From contig VWPU01011770.1 of the NCBI GenBank assembly GCA_013398955.1, positions 1-64,000 of the forward strand: a stretch of DNA of 64,000 bases, in the 5' to 3' direction. The notes beneath the pieces were generated by a model. It saw only the letters and a list, made by a program, of their open reading frames with translations. It had not been told where the DNA came from and did not search any database. The translations under genes and the position numbers were made by a program. Below are positions 36,421 through 49,582 of this stretch, piece after piece; positions within the stretch are counted from its first letter, which is position 1; every line of letters begins with the position of its first letter. The DNA comes from Callaeas wilsoni. Taxonomy: Eukaryota > Chordata > Aves > Passeriformes > Callaeidae.

Positions 36421-37379
36421 GAATATGGGTTTGTGACAGAGGGCTTGTTCACAGAAGATCAAGGAAGATTTCCTGCTTTCCCAGCCCCTTTGAGGGGTGG
36501 GGAGGACAGCTGGGGACTGCTCCCTGCATGGGAGGTTTCCGTGTGGCTCAGGCGAGCTTCGGCCATGGCAGAGGGCTGGAGGGAAGCTGCTCCTGCTCAT
36601 TGCAGACAGGGTTTGTGTCAAACCAGTGCTGTACATTTTGGTGAACCTCAGCATTGCTTAAGCTCGAGGGAGGATTCTGGGAGAGATGGAGCCTTAAGGA
36701 CTTTAAACTTTTCTTTGGATTTATCTCATCAGATGCGTGGAGGCGACTCCTAAATACGTCTGCCTTGGTGGTTGTGTGTAGTGTGAGGGTCCGGCTGTGT
36801 GGTCCCAGCAGAGATCCTACACAGGTGTGCTCTCCCCCAGCTCCAGGAGTGAGAGGAAAACCTCCCGTGTGACTAATGTAGTGCAACTAACTGGGCTTCT
36901 GTTACCTTACTTACTCAGCTCAGTTCTGATGATTCAGTTGTCTTTTGCCCCTGCTGGTCCAGACTCTTTCCTGACAAGGTGACACAGTCCTCATAGCCTT
37001 GCTGATAAGCCCATGGCACTTAAGAGCACAATGAAGGAATTTACCTGATGCTCCCAATCTCCACAGGGGATATTGCCTCTTGGTGTCCTTTATCAGTGAC
37101 TTCTTCTGGTGATACAATCAGGGAGCTGCTTGTATTGAAGTATTATTAGTAACAGTGAGAGCTGTCAGATTACTTGGGATGGATTTGCTCTCTCTCCTCT
37201 CTCACTCTGTGTAGGAGAGGCAAGGCAAACCCTGCATTTCCAGGGAAACAAAAGGTATTGCACTTCCAATAAAGCTCCTTTTTGAAAAGAGCGATGATAA
37301 ATTAGCAAACCGCTGAGTGGAGTTGTTTGTGCTGTGGAAGCAAAGCATTGATCCCCCACAAGACTGACCGGTTTTTTTG
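36421..37379. other. Unique non-coding DNA
   Basis: Overlapping open frames of about 60-112 codons on both strands (36370-36886) lie in a moderately GC-rich patch and show no family resemblance. Nothing else recognised. Confidence 0.45.
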
Positions 37380-37570
37380 CTCATTTCAGCAATATAATTG
37401 GGAATGGATTAAACTGTGACTTAGTTTAACCCTTTGTAGTAATGTTGTTATGAGAAATCCAAATGAGGAGAAAATGGAAATTGGTAATTAGAGTCTCAGA
37501 AAAATGTGACGAATTAACTACAGTTTGCTAATTCTTCATATTTTCATTGCCTGCTTTTAAGGCTCACAGA
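37380..37570. promoter_or_regulatory. Candidate conserved AT-rich regulatory patch
   Basis: An inverted repeat TTAAACT-N7-AGTTTAA (37409-37429) is followed by many homeodomain-type words (GGTAATTAG near 37482-37490, GAATTAAC near 37511) in otherwise unique AT-rich DNA. Such composition is typical of vertebrate conserved non-coding elements, but conservation cannot be judged from one sequence. Confidence 0.25.
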
Positions 37571-38171
37571 GAAATAGAGAAGGAAGTCTGAAGAATCTCA
37601 TTAGAAAACCTGACCAGTTCTTTCCTTCTCTATTTTATCTTGAGAAAGAAAGGGGAATTCAAACTGAGAAGTGTGCCCTGAGTAACAATGGAAAGACCTT
37701 ATTGCATACAAGGGGCTGGACTATAAGAATTATCTGCCAAGAGGCATTTTCAAGGAAAACCGCACAATGGAATTTGAGGACACAGTAAAATTTTACCAGT
37801 GGTAACAGCTTTGGCAGCTCTGAAGCAAAGACCGTGTGGAGGGCAGTCAGTTGTGAGGCTTGTAGGCTGCAGCATCTGCTATTTGAGAGGATCTCCTTTT
37901 GCACAGAATCCTTCTGCATGGTCACAAGAGGTGTAGTGGGGGGCAGGACGGAGCTCTTTATCTGCCCAGAGACTTCAGAGCTTCTTGGAAGTGGCACTGA
38001 AGTAACCAAGAGCATGGCAGATCATCTTCCTCTCTGCTCCATTAGCTGTTGAAAGAAATTGTACATGTTGTTTAATTAATTAAGTTTCCAAGCTGAATAA
38101 TAGCATATTTGCTGGAGAGAAACTTTAATGGCACCACAAAGTATCCTTGAGCAAATTAAAAAGATATTACT
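37571..38171. other. Unique non-coding DNA with an AT-rich patch at 38060-38160
   Basis: The last 100 bases include TTTAATTAATTAAG (38070-38083), several TTTAATGG or AAATTAAA words and no CpG; they may form part of the same regulatory landscape as the neighbouring patches. A minus-strand frame (37659-38015, 118 codons) has no recognised product. Confidence 0.35.
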
Positions 38172-38567
38172 TTGAAAGGTAACTGCTCAGAGCCACACAG
38201 GGACTTCTGGGAACTGCCTAGGATGTCTCAAGCAGAAAGACCTGTCTTTGTTATCAGGAGGATAGTCCATGCTCCTGGGCATCCACCGGGAAAGATCTGC
38301 CATTCCCAGGAGAACCTTATAATGAGGCTTCTGGTGGGGAGTTCTGCCCCCAGCCCTCCAGCAGGGAAATGGGTGAAGTTCTGCGATCTGACAGCAATCC
38401 TGCCCACACCCTCAGGGAAACCCATCTATGAGCTGCCTTGTGAACCGGAACCCTGCAAACTCAGTGAGAGGATTCCCGCTGCTCTTGGTAGCTTTGGAGT
38501 GGGCCATAAATGCTTTGTTGCCATATTGAAGGATTTTGGGGACAGCAAACTGAGGTGGAGACTATAA
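38172..38567 (+). other. Unrecognised 131-codon open frame, doubtful
   Basis: The frame is one of the longer ones outside the CpG island. It encodes a mixed-composition, non-repetitive polypeptide without a signal peptide, membrane segment or motif that I recognise. No splice acceptor, Kozak context or polyadenylation signal clearly supports it, and a shorter frame overlaps it on the other strand (38228-38425). I consider chance the best explanation and list it only because of its length. Confidence 0.1.
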
Positions 38568-41500
38568 AATGTTAGTCATGCATCCCATGTCTCCCTTCTT
38601 CCCATCTTTCTATGTTTTATTGTCATTTGATTTTTATTTTCCTTTGTCCAGGTCCTTGTTTTCTAGTCACTTAACCTCCTGCAAACCCCCTCTGGTCAGT
38701 GGGGTGAAGGGAAGTTCTCAGACCAGCTCCTCAAGGTTGTGGACTGTTCACTCATGGCATCAGAAGAGCTGCCGAGGCAGCCTGGGCACAAACAGCTCCT
38801 CTCACACCTGGATGCCACACCAGCACAGGGCGTGGGGCCTGACTTTGGGTCTTCATTTGGATCTGAATTTGCCTGCGTAGAAAGGCACTTGGATCAGACC
38901 TGCAGTTCAAAACTCCCTGGGGATGAAGCTGTAGGCTGCTCCCAGAGCCAAGGGGGGTTTGGCTGAGGCAGTGGGTGCTTTGCATCGGCCCAGGGGCGGA
39001 GTGTGAAGCTGCAGGAGATGCTGGCAGTAAGTACTGGGGCAAACTAAAGCTCATTTCTTTCTGCTTGGTACTCTGCTGCCTTTCTGGAGGCTGCTGTGCT
39101 GTAGCAGAGGCAGGAAAAGCGGGGGTGTCCTCAGTCTTCAATCCATCCTCTTCCAGGAAAGAGGGACCTGGCGAGAGGTGAGGGTGTGAACAGGGGGAGC
39201 AGTGAGGGGATGAGGGTTGCCTTGGGCTTGCCACGTTACAAACAAATGCTCCTTGGAAACCTGGGTTTGGTTTCCATTTCCAGCTCTCCCTGTTGGACGC
39301 TTCACTTGGCAAGACTTTGGATTTTGTACCTTGCCCTCTGTGAGTGCTGGAGGGAGGTTTCCCGCACAAGGCTGTTTTGCTTGGAAGCGTCTGGGATGTG
39401 ACCCAAGTGTGGGGCCAGCCCTGCCCTGCCCCTCGCTGCTGGGGGCTGAGCGTGTGCCCAGGTTACGACATGAATCCCAGGATGTCTCCGTACTGAGTTT
39501 TGTTTAGCTGCTATGTTTTGTGCACTCTGCCAGGTGAATTCCCATTCCTGGTTGTCCTTCAGCAGGCGTGGTTCTGCCCTCCTGAGGCCTCCTTGCTGAT
39601 GGAGATGCCATTGCAGGACCTGCGCCTCCTGGGGAATGCACTTTTATTGCTGAAATGTTTAGGGTTTTAGAAATTACTCTCTGATTCTGCAGCTGACAAA
39701 TTCCCCTAACACCACCACCTTTCCCCCTCCTTTCCTGGCCACTAAATTTTCCTTTGATGAAAGCAAGCAGCACGTGTGCTCAGAGTGCTGGTGAAAGGGA
39801 ATTTCCTAACTCAAGGTGAACCATTAGGGCATGTGTGGGCTCCTTTAGGAAAGTGAGTATGTTTGTAATAAAATTTTTCCGGTGTAGAACAGGACTTTTT
39901 GATCCAAAAGTTCAATCTGCTTTTTGGCTTCCATAATGGCTCCCTGGATTGTTCGAAAATCTTGACTTGGTTACAAAGTCTGGTACAACCTGTGTGCACA
40001 GCAGTCCAGAACAGAACTTACTGGTTATTTAACTGGAATTCAGGGATTTGGGGGAAGACCGTTAATGCACTTGCAATATTTCCACTGCGTGGTGATCTCA
40101 CTGATCAGTTCTGTATGCCTGAGAAGGACAGGGATGTTTGCAGTTCGTTAGTCCCATGATTTTCACAAGGTACAGGAAAACTGGAGGCACTCTCTAGCCA
40201 GGAGTGCACTGGACAGATATTCAACACAGAACACAGTAGACAGCCATGGCAATGGCACACCAGGCACCTTTCATGAGGCATGTCAAGCAGCTGTGCTTTA
40301 AAAAACCAGAATTAAAATTACTTTCTATTACCCCCCAAAAGGTTTTGGTAGAAAATTATGCATAACTGAAATAAAATACCTGCCTATTCTTTGATAGAGG
40401 GGTGGAAAGCAATCAAAACTCTAGTTTTATTTCAAAAGAAAGCATTTCTTTTGTGTTTGACTTTTTTTCCCCCTTACTTTGGGTTTTCTTGAATGCTCTT
40501 TTCCACCACCCCCAGCATTTTTGAACTCCTAAGGCAATTGCATGAATAAAGCCTGGGATAATTTTAGGGATATTTTCTTTTACATTTTCCTTTCCCCACT
40601 CTTTGGGGAAAAAACCCTCAAAACCAAAGAAACCCATTCTATGTAAAATTTCCAAAGTGAAACTGAGAAGAAGGCAGCAGTGTAATTTTGTCACTCTATA
40701 ACTTTGCCAAAATTAGAGAGGCTTAGAAAAGTAGAAAATAAAAAGAGGGGGACAATAAAAAGCAAGAAAATCAATCTCCTTATTCCTATTTTTTGTATCT
40801 AGGAACAGAAAAGAGAAGAAGCTTTGAAAAATACTCATTCTAGCAATGTTAACTTCCACTCCTCTCCCTCCTCCTGTCTCCCCATGCGCTTTTAATATGT
40901 TTTGTATTCCAGATGCTTTCAGGGAGGAAGGCTGGAAGACAAGAGAAGGGTGTGAGCTTCAGAAAGCTCTAAAGAGAAGCACCTTGGGTGTTTTTGTCTC
41001 CTGGGAAAGAAGTTTGCTGTGTGCTCCTGCCTTGGCTCCTCCAGCAGCAGCGAGGGGAAGCGGAGCATCCAGGCTGGTGGTGCCACCGGGGAAGAGGCTG
41101 CTGGGATTTCATCTGAGTGCTGGACCCGACTGACAAACAGTGGTTAACCAGAGCTAAGGAGAGCATTGCAGGCATAGCTGAGCTGAAGGAGAAACAATGT
41201 GAATCTGATTTGACTGGGTTGCTAATTACAAGGCTTATTCTTCAGACTCTGTATCATTACAGGGTGGAGGGGTGTAAAAGTTGGGTGAAGAGTTTCTCTA
41301 GGAACAGAAGTCCCTGCTGCTTAGGGCTGTTTGTTCACTGTTGCAAGATGTGGGAAGGGTTCAAGATGCAACTGGATTGCTTGGTGCGAAAGAGATACTC
41401 AGCTATACGTTCAAGCTTTGCGAGAGATCAGTGCAGATTAATTTCTGTTTCTTAATACTGGGCTGGGGCAACCAGCATGGTCACAACACTCCTCTTGCAA

Positions 41501-44500
41501 GGTCTTGCTATATTTTGTGATACAATCTACTCCACATACACCCCAGACTGTTAAGCATTTCCTTATAATGCATAGGTTAGTGAGAAGAGATTTGTCATCT
41601 CTTTTGGGACTCTCCTAGGCCTTTACAAATTGCAGCAGGAAAAGCACTAGCAGGAATGCGGACTCCCTGCTGAGCTTCCTGGCCAGTGCTTTTTAATTTA
41701 GCATACTTATGATGTGGAAAGTAAATTTATTTTAAATAGGGAGAACAAGAACGGTTGGTCTAGGTTCTGTCCATCAGTTATCAACCAGATTTGCCTGTCA
41801 CATACTAAGCTGTGACTGGAGCAAGTGAGCAAGCTGAACATCTCTTGGGGAACTCTTGCTATCTAAGAAATGAGTTCTTAATTCTCTTTTTTTGTTTGTT
41901 TTTCCTGTTTCTGTAGAGTGATTTTCCTCAGTTTTTTTTTTTGGAAGTGTGACGGAGCTAAACCTTATGACAAATTCTTAAGGATTTGTAATCTGAACAG
42001 GATTGCATCCAACTAAACCCATTTTTTAAAAATCAGGTTTAGTTTCATGATCTGCTTGAATGTATCTGTCCAGTTCTGTATAATTTGGATAGTAACAGTC
42101 GCCATCATGTGTGGTTTTGGTCCATGAGAGGCTATTTCTTGTTTGATCCTAGTGATTTCAGGAAAAAGAACTCATGTTGCCAGCTTCTTGTAATGAAAGC
42201 TGTGAAAACAAGATCCAAATAGATTGGCTAAGCAGATTCCTTTGGCCTAGCAACAGTTTGTTTCACCCTGTTAATTGGATGAAAATGGCTTTTGGAATTA
42301 GTTCTGCAGGGAAATGCTCATCTTTGCAGATGCAACACTTACTCTCTGATTGTCTTACAATCTGGTTTCAGCAAACATTCCAGTTTTCTGGTTTCAGCAG
42401 GCTGGGTTCTTTTGGCGAGGAATGTAATTTGCCAGGAAACATGAGCAAGGGGAAGGGGAAAGGAGCATGAGCACAGCCCAAGCAAGGTACTGGTGTGGGC
42501 ATCTGTGAGCCATGTTTGTTCTGGTGTCAGTGCTGGAACCAGGCTCTGGATTCAGCAGTGCTCTCGTGATACCAGTTCTGCATCTGCTTTTGGGGTGATT
42601 TACTGTGTGGTGTGTTTGTAAGCAGGATATGCCAAAATTAGAACCATTTATCTGCCTGCCCTTTCCTTCCCTCAAATGTACCACTTTCAGCCACAGGGCC
42701 TTGATCAAAACCAGTTCTGATTTTTGTCCTTTTTTGGTAAGAAGGGCAGAAGAACAGGGTGAATATTTGTTGTCTTCAGTCCTTTATCTCTCTTTGTCTT
42801 TTTCTGGGATGGCTTTGTTTTGCAGATTGGAATTTGAAAGGCAGAGTTGACTTTCTGTCCCAGGAACTGGCAGAAGAGTCCCAGGGTGAGCTGACCTTGT
42901 AATGGCCGTGGCTGCAGAAAGCTGTCCTATCGTGACAGAGCTGAGTTGTGTGCATGGCCAGCCCACGCAGGCTCAGGGGGTGTGGGTTATGAAGAAAAGA
43001 GGTGGACTTACTCTGTCCTTTTGAAAAAACCCCAAAAGCATGAGCAGACAAAGCAGGGGCACTTCTGCCATGGAGAGGTGAGGTACTGGGATAACTTGTC
43101 ATCCTCTTTGGTTGAACTGCACATGACTGCATCGTGGAAATCAGCCTTGTCAGGGACTAAATGTGCGCCTCACTAACTTACAGTATATTCGGACTGACAG
43201 GGTTTTCCCAGTTTATTAGGCTCATTTGAAGAGGAAGCTGGATGCATTTTGCTAGCACAGCGTTTTGGACACCTCTGTGATCTTCAGCCACACTCTTAAA
43301 CCTGAAAGTAAATTCTAATTTAATATAGGCATTACTTCTCCTTCCCCAAGTAAGTACAGTACAGTACCCAGCTATCTTGGACTCTGAGGCTGCCTTGTCA
43401 TTTCCCACAGATGTAAGGGTTGCACAGGGTGCCCTTCCCTCAAGCCCCAACAGCAGCTGCTCACTTCTCCTGAGCTCCTGTGCCATAAGCAGCTTCCTGA
43501 GTGGACCTGTGAGCCACTCACCCAGTTCCCCTGTGGCCCTGGGAGCCCCCAACCCAGCCAGTTCATCAGGAGAGAATGGGCTGTAAACTGGGGATGAGAT
43601 CTAACAGGGCCATGTGTTCAGATGAGTCCCACTAGAAGGCAGCCCTGTCCCAGCAGCTCCCAACAAGGGGCAGAGGTGGTCACCTCCTCAGGGAAGGCTT
43701 TTTATGGCACGTAGAAGAACAGGATAGTAGGTCAAATCTGTGCTCTTGAACAGTGCTGCTGGACAGATGGTGAAATGTTCTGGTTTGCTTCTTGCACGTA
43801 GGGGACAGTGAGGTAAATAGCTGCTGCTTTGGAAGGGTGTGATGGGCAGCGATGGAGTGGAGGAGAAGCCTCCTTTACTTTTACCCATCTAAAGTCTGCA
43901 TGACAGCAGCAATAACTTGGCCCTAAATTCTGGAGTAAAATTCCCAAAGACTCAAGGTGGGTTATTTTGGGCTGCCTACTTGCTCTGTCTGCAGAGGAGG
44001 TTATCTGAATAGATCTGTCCAGACATTTCTAGAGTTTCTCTTTCCCTGGCTATGCCATGCACAGTGCTCAGCTTGGCTGTTCACAGCTGACTAAATCCTT
44101 TTAAGAATGAGTCACTCCTAAATGAGAGGTGACAATGGATATGCAGACAGCGAGAAGTAGAGAGTGAGATAATGAATATTAGAGAAAGGCTAAACTAAAT
44201 GGGGAATGAGCAGTATAAACTTGCAGCTCTTATAAATAGCACTGCACTGAAATGATGGGTTTTATTTAGAAATGTAGTTCCCAGGGAGAACTTAGATTTC
44301 CTGACCCATAAGTTTGCATCTGTGAACTTGTCCTTCCTTCCCAGTTGTTAAGAGAGACAGGTTGGCACAGGTTAATATTCACCAGGGAGATTCCAGAGGC
44401 AACATCCCCCTCCATATCCATTGAAGTCGTGGTATTAGTGTCTGATGAAATGGTGCTCCTCCCTGGCAGTCAGCCTTGCTGGCCTCAGGAGCAGAGGAAA

Positions 44501-44762
44501 ACGGATGGGATGCAACTACTTGTCCCATGCTCTCAGTGTTATATCTTGTGTGGTGAAATCCCCCGTTAGCTCACGGCTCAACGGAGCACTCCTGCTGTGT
44601 GTTCTGGCCACAGTGGCTGCTCTCATTCTGGAGGTGACTCTACCTCAGCAGAAACGTAAGTCACCCTGGACTTTGCTCTACACATTGGTTTGGGGTGGAC
44701 ATTGGCACAAGGTCATTGCCTAAGGCAGCGATTTGCAAAGAGCTGAAAGGAGTTAATTGTCC
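38568..44762. other. Long unique non-coding stretch
   Basis: About 6 kb without a supported gene. The longest frame (38752-39369 minus, 205 codons) overlaps four plus-strand frames, is Ser/Pro/Gln-rich and resembles no known family; it lies in a local GC-rich patch. T-rich tracts occur at 41886-41942. No CR1 or MIR fragment was recognised. Confidence 0.4.
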
Positions 44763-44820
44763 AAATCCCATTAAAATGCAATATAATTATAAAATCTCAT
44801 TAAAATGCCATATAATTATA
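44763..44820. repeat. 29-bp tandem duplication
   Basis: AAATCCCATTAAAATGCAAT at 44763 recurs as AAATCTCATTAAAATGCCAT at 44792, and both copies continue with ATAATTAT. The period is 29 bp with two substitutions. It is an AT-rich local duplication with no evident function. Confidence 0.85.
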
Positions 44821-47800
44821 TAGCTTTATTTTATTTTAGTTACTTATATTTTGTGCAATGCACAGTGATTTTTGTGCATGCACCTCTGTAAGAAGCACTC
44901 AGCAAGATGAATGTCTCTCCTGGTGCTGAAAATTAACTGTTTACTTTTTCTAATGTAACAGTATAAAAAGGAATTGTTTGACTGCTTAAGAAAGGTAGTG
45001 TCTCAAGACTTCATTTCTCTCTACTTAAATTAAAAATCTCTGACATGACTAAAAAGACATATTATTGCTTTTGTCTTAAAATAAACAAATCAGACTTTGA
45101 GGCAGCCAGGAATCCTGAAGTAAAATGAGAAAAGGACCTTATGGATGAAATTGTGGCAGGGAAGTGGAAGATTATCTAGTGGAGTTGTCATATTGGCTTC
45201 CTGTGGCTTTCGCTCATAATTGAATTAAAAGTAATTTAGCCATACATGGATAACACAAGCAGAAGGGTGTCTGAACATTGTCTAGTAGCTGTGGGAAAAG
45301 CAGTGAAGGAACTGAGAGAATTTTGCCCATTAATAAATAAAATGGCATGTGGGGATTGGGTTTTTCATTTTCTTCTCTGTGGAAATCTGAAGCCAGAAGC
45401 AGAAGGCAGTTGGCAGGGAAAGAGGTTACTGTGTGTGTGAAAGCCATTGGGACCTCAAATGATCATTTGGGCTAAAGGTTATCCTGGGGCATTTTTTGGA
45501 TCTTTGGTGAAAAGTTATTTTCAAATTGGTCCCAGACAGAACTTCATAACACTGTGAAATATCAGCTTTGCAGACATCTTCTCTTTGGAAGTGATTCATT
45601 GTGGCAGCTGGGATTTTCTGTTTAAGTTTGGTTGGTTGTTTTTTTCTTTTTGGTAGTGGCATTTTTACCTATACTTTCAAAAGTTTAAGAAAAAATGTGC
45701 TGCTGGTAAGAAAGATGCAAGGAGGAAGTACTGAACTGATGAAGAGAGGGTGTTTGCCCCCGTTGCAAAAAGCAGTGGTTTGCAACATGAAGATTTATTA
45801 GTTTAGGAAAATACGTGGTATTAAAAGGAGATAGAGCTCGATTTCCTCACAGGCTCTGATCTCACTGACCTTGAAGTAAATGGCTTTAATTTTCTGTGCT
45901 AATAATGGTGTTTTATCACAGTGAAGATAGAGCTTTGGAGTTACCTGAATCATTGATATTGTCTTAGACTAAATTATGATCTCTGCTTGGATTATCTTCA
46001 GATGTTTTTTCTGTTTGATGTTTATCTCAAGTGCATCTGGAGTATACGGAGAGGCTGCTGCTGGTTTGATTTGGTTTGGTTTGGTGGGTTTCTTCTTTAA
46101 GGTGAGGTACAAGTAAAGTTCTCCCATCCAGGTCTATCTTCTCTCTCAGCTCCCTGTATCATCCTTCCCAGAGAGCAATGAAAATTGTCAAATCTCGTTT
46201 TACCTCACTTCTCTTGGTACTGCAGACATCACCTCTCCAGACTGATGGCTGCATTTCCTCCTCTCTGAAGATCTCTCCACCTTCTCCCTCCTGTCAGATA
46301 CGAGCTGCTCATCTTCCTTTCCCTGATTCCTACTTGTGCACTCTCCTGAAGCTGCTTCCAGCCACCCTGCCCAACATTAGGCAGTAGCTCATGCACTCTG
46401 GAAGGCAGTGGCAGCTGGGAAGGAGTGAGGAGCCACTTCACTCCCAGTATCTCACTTGAACTAATCATGAAGGCTGTTTAGCCTGTTGGGGGTCTTTGAC
46501 CATGGACCATTGGACTTTGACTCTCCTGGGGGAAGTTGTTCTTCCAAGATCCCAGCAGACCTTCGTTTTCCTCCTTCTTATCCTGCCTCAAAACTCTGTC
46601 TCCCACAGCAGCATTTATTAAAGAGTATTCTTTAGCTTCTTTTGACAGTGGGCAGCGCTGTTCCCATGTTTGACCCAAATCCTCCTGTTACTTCCTTCTG
46701 CATCCTTAGCTGTACTCACATGTTCCTTCATGCTCTCTGGAGAAGGCTGCTTGTCCTCACATGGTCCTCAGTCCTGGCCTTGGAAGGTGGGTCCTGCAGG
46801 CCCCACTGCAATACTGATGATAAGGTTTATTTTAGAGTTGGCTGACGAAGGCAGTGAACTCTTCAGTTATTAAGGACACTCAGCTAAATGCTGGTTCCTT
46901 CTGTGCAGCAGCATCTCAGCTCCTTTGGAATAGGCACTTGCTGCTGCATGTTCTGCACTGTTAATTTCCCCCTGCTACAATCAATCTCTTTAATATTAAG
47001 AGACATTAAATATCGACCCGTATTTCAGATCACCTCTGTAAAATTACTGAGCAAGTGTGACCCACAAGGTAGATCTTTAAATGGTGCAAACGGGCAGAAG
47101 TGCCCTGCATCCCTTTATAATCATTTGACATTGGGACTGGAGGATAGCTCATGGGACATCTCACTGAGGCAAAAGTGACCTGAGAAATGGAGGCAGAGGG
47201 AACTTCTTACTGTGTGGAACATGCACCACTAGTGCTGTTGTTGTCCCTCACAGGACTTGCTGAATCGTGAAACAAGGAAATGTGGGGCAGGGGAGAAGAG
47301 GTGGATCCCCATGAAGGCAAAGCAGGGTTTCTATGAATTTCTGTAAATGTTAGTGCCACCTGCTTGTGCTGTGTGTTTCAGTTCCTCCAGGAGAGGGGCA
47401 GCAGCACTGGGGAGAGGACAGAGAGGCTTATGGAGGACCATACTAACCTTTTGACACTCTTTTTTTCCCCTGTTTTGTCCCTAAGGAGTTGGATACACAA
47501 CACATGCAGTCAGGTGAGTCTGTGGTGTCGCTGTGCATGGAAGAGGAGTCTTTGTTTATTTTTACCTGATTGAAGCAGTCCCTCAAGCAAACAAAAAAGG
47601 CACCCACTTTTAATTTGGTGTTGTAGGATATTCTTAACACAGCCACCAGTACCCGTTGTATGCAAGCCTGCAGTTCATCTGCTGCACAAGAGCAGCACAA
47701 TCCCAGTGTTGGCAGCATTCAATCCATCAACTCCCTGTGTCTTGAGCCAGCTGCTGACATAAGGTGCTTTCCACCCCTTTCATTGCCCTTTGTAAAATGT

Positions 47801-48499
47801 TTTTGAACTTGTTCAGAAACTTGATAAAATAAATATCCTCAGCTCTGTGGCTGGAAGGTCCTTGGAGCTGGGCTGTTTTCACCAGGAGTGAGCCATGAGC
47901 ATGTGGGTTGATGACCTGGAATGTGTTTGCATCGTGTCTGAACTGGGCAGGTACAGAAAGGGTAATCTGCATGTATGCTACACACACTGGGCTGTATGTA
48001 AAATTAGGGTAGTTCAGAGCCCAGACTCATACAAGGGACTTGGGCACTGCACTGGAAAGCAGGAATATTCTCAGAGTCTGCCCAGCCTACAGGCCTTTTC
48101 CTTATAATAAGATTGAGCCAACGTGAACTGTTCCGTTGGCCACAGTGGCACTGACAGTGCAGGGGCATAAATGTCCACCTGTGAACCCTTACATTTTCTT
48201 ACCACTTCTTTGTTATTCATCTTCAAAACTTTATTATTAGTATTAGGCAGCAACCTATAGGTTGTTGAAAATATTTACTTATGCATTTCTTAATCTAGAT
48301 TTGCACATTTGTCTTTGTGCTTACATGATTCAAATTTTGGGATATTTCTGCTTAGCAGCCTGGATTGTATCTAAGCCCTGTTTAATCTCCCCCACATGGT
48401 GAAGAGCAAAAGGCCAGAGCTGTGCTGCCCAGTGGCATAGGAAAGGTCCTGTCCTGCTTGGAAGTGATTAGAGAGTCCTGCTGTTGTCAGCTTTTGAAG
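44821..48499. other. Unique non-coding DNA
   Basis: No supported gene or recognised repeat. The stretch 46130-46760 is unusually pyrimidine-rich on the plus strand, with many CTCC and CCTTCC words, but is not a simple repeat. Short GGTTT runs lie at 46066-46085. Frames are under 100 codons. Confidence 0.45.
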
Positions 48500-48620
48500 T
48501 GAAGTGTTGCCAGGTTACTTGACCAGTCAGTAATGAATGCTCATTAATCTATTTTCTGCTTCTTGATGACAGTTGTTTGATAGCCTGATCAATTTATGAT
48601 TGCCATTTGTGTGATGGCCT
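48500..48620. promoter_or_regulatory. Candidate cis-regulatory patch with inverted TAATGA sites
   Basis: TAATGA-ATGC-TCATTA (48531-48546) is a perfect inverted repeat of a homeodomain-type core. It is followed within 60 bp by TGATAGCCTGATCAATTTAT (about 48578-48597), which carries further GATA- and TAAT-like words. Motif presence is direct; function is inference. Confidence 0.25.
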
Positions 48621-49455
48621 CCTGCTGCTTTACTCTGTCCTTTTGTTTTAAGAAAGAGGAGAGCAAAAATCTGAGAGCCTGTGTTTTCCTGAGCTTCGGG
48701 GATGAGATTTAAATGCCAGATTTTTTTGTGTTTTGCATCGGTATTCAAGATCAAAATCTCTTGCAGTGTTTTCCGTGACAACACTGAAAGTATAAATATA
48801 GAAATCACAGACAGTTCCCTGGAGACTGAAGGCCTAATATGTGAATAATCTCACCTCCTACTTCATAACAATATCATAGGGAAAAAAAGGTGTATTATGC
48901 ATATCTGCAGCTCTTCTTCCACAGTGTCTAGTCTGGTGTGTGAAGTGTGTGTGTAAATATTTGAAGGGTAGATCTCAAGTCCCCAGTGTGGGAGCGAGAC
49001 TACACAAATAAGGTGCTATAACTTCGTGCTAGCACTTGCTAAGGTTTAGAATGTGCCCTGTAGCCAGGAGCCAAAGCACACTGGTTCTGGGCTTGCAGCT
49101 CGTGCAGTTAATGCAAGGCACAAGTCTCACCAGAGTTCATCAGTATTGAGGTGTTTCATGTCACGCAGTCCACTTAAAAAGCACAAGTTACCTAATCGAC
49201 TGTATTTAAAATGGCACTCTAGTTCTGCTTTGTGCTCAGCAAGCATCTCTGGATTGTAAAATCATTCTGGAAGTGGCAAAATCCAGCTAGATTGCCAAAT
49301 TGTTAAAATAATTTTGGAATTGAAGGGGGTCGTTCCAGACTACAGAGGCTGAGGCTTTGGGAGTAAGGGAAGGAACAACCAGACACCCTGGGTTTGGAAA
49401 AGTCTCTGACTAAGGCACTTGACCATGAGCTCTTTCAGTTCCTACTGTCCAGAAT
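48621..49455. other. Unique non-coding DNA
   Basis: No recognised gene or repeat. A short GT run lies at 48943-48952. Confidence 0.45.
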
Positions 49456-49523
49456 CTCTCTATCTCTGTGTGTGTGTGTATGAATATATACAGGGATGTA
49501 TGAACACGATGTACACATATATG

Positions 49524-49563
<40 letters not shown>

Positions 49564-49582
49564 TGTGTGTTTATATAAACTG
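49456..49582. repeat. Compound CT/GT/TA microsatellite
   Basis: CTCTCTATCTCTG grades into a GT run (49468-49478), then interrupted TATA and ACACATATATG words, then a clean TA run (about 49534-49556), then ATACATATATGTGTG. The sequence is strongly self-complementary and could extrude cruciforms. Replication slippage is the likely origin. Confidence 0.9.

Noticed and set aside
38752..39369. A 205-codon minus-strand frame
   Set aside because: It overlaps four plus-strand frames, has low-complexity Ser/Pro/Gln composition and no recognised family or splice support.
46130..46760. Pyrimidine-rich stretch considered as LTR or retrogene
   Set aside because: No TG/CA termini, target-site duplication, primer-binding site or open reading frame could be found.
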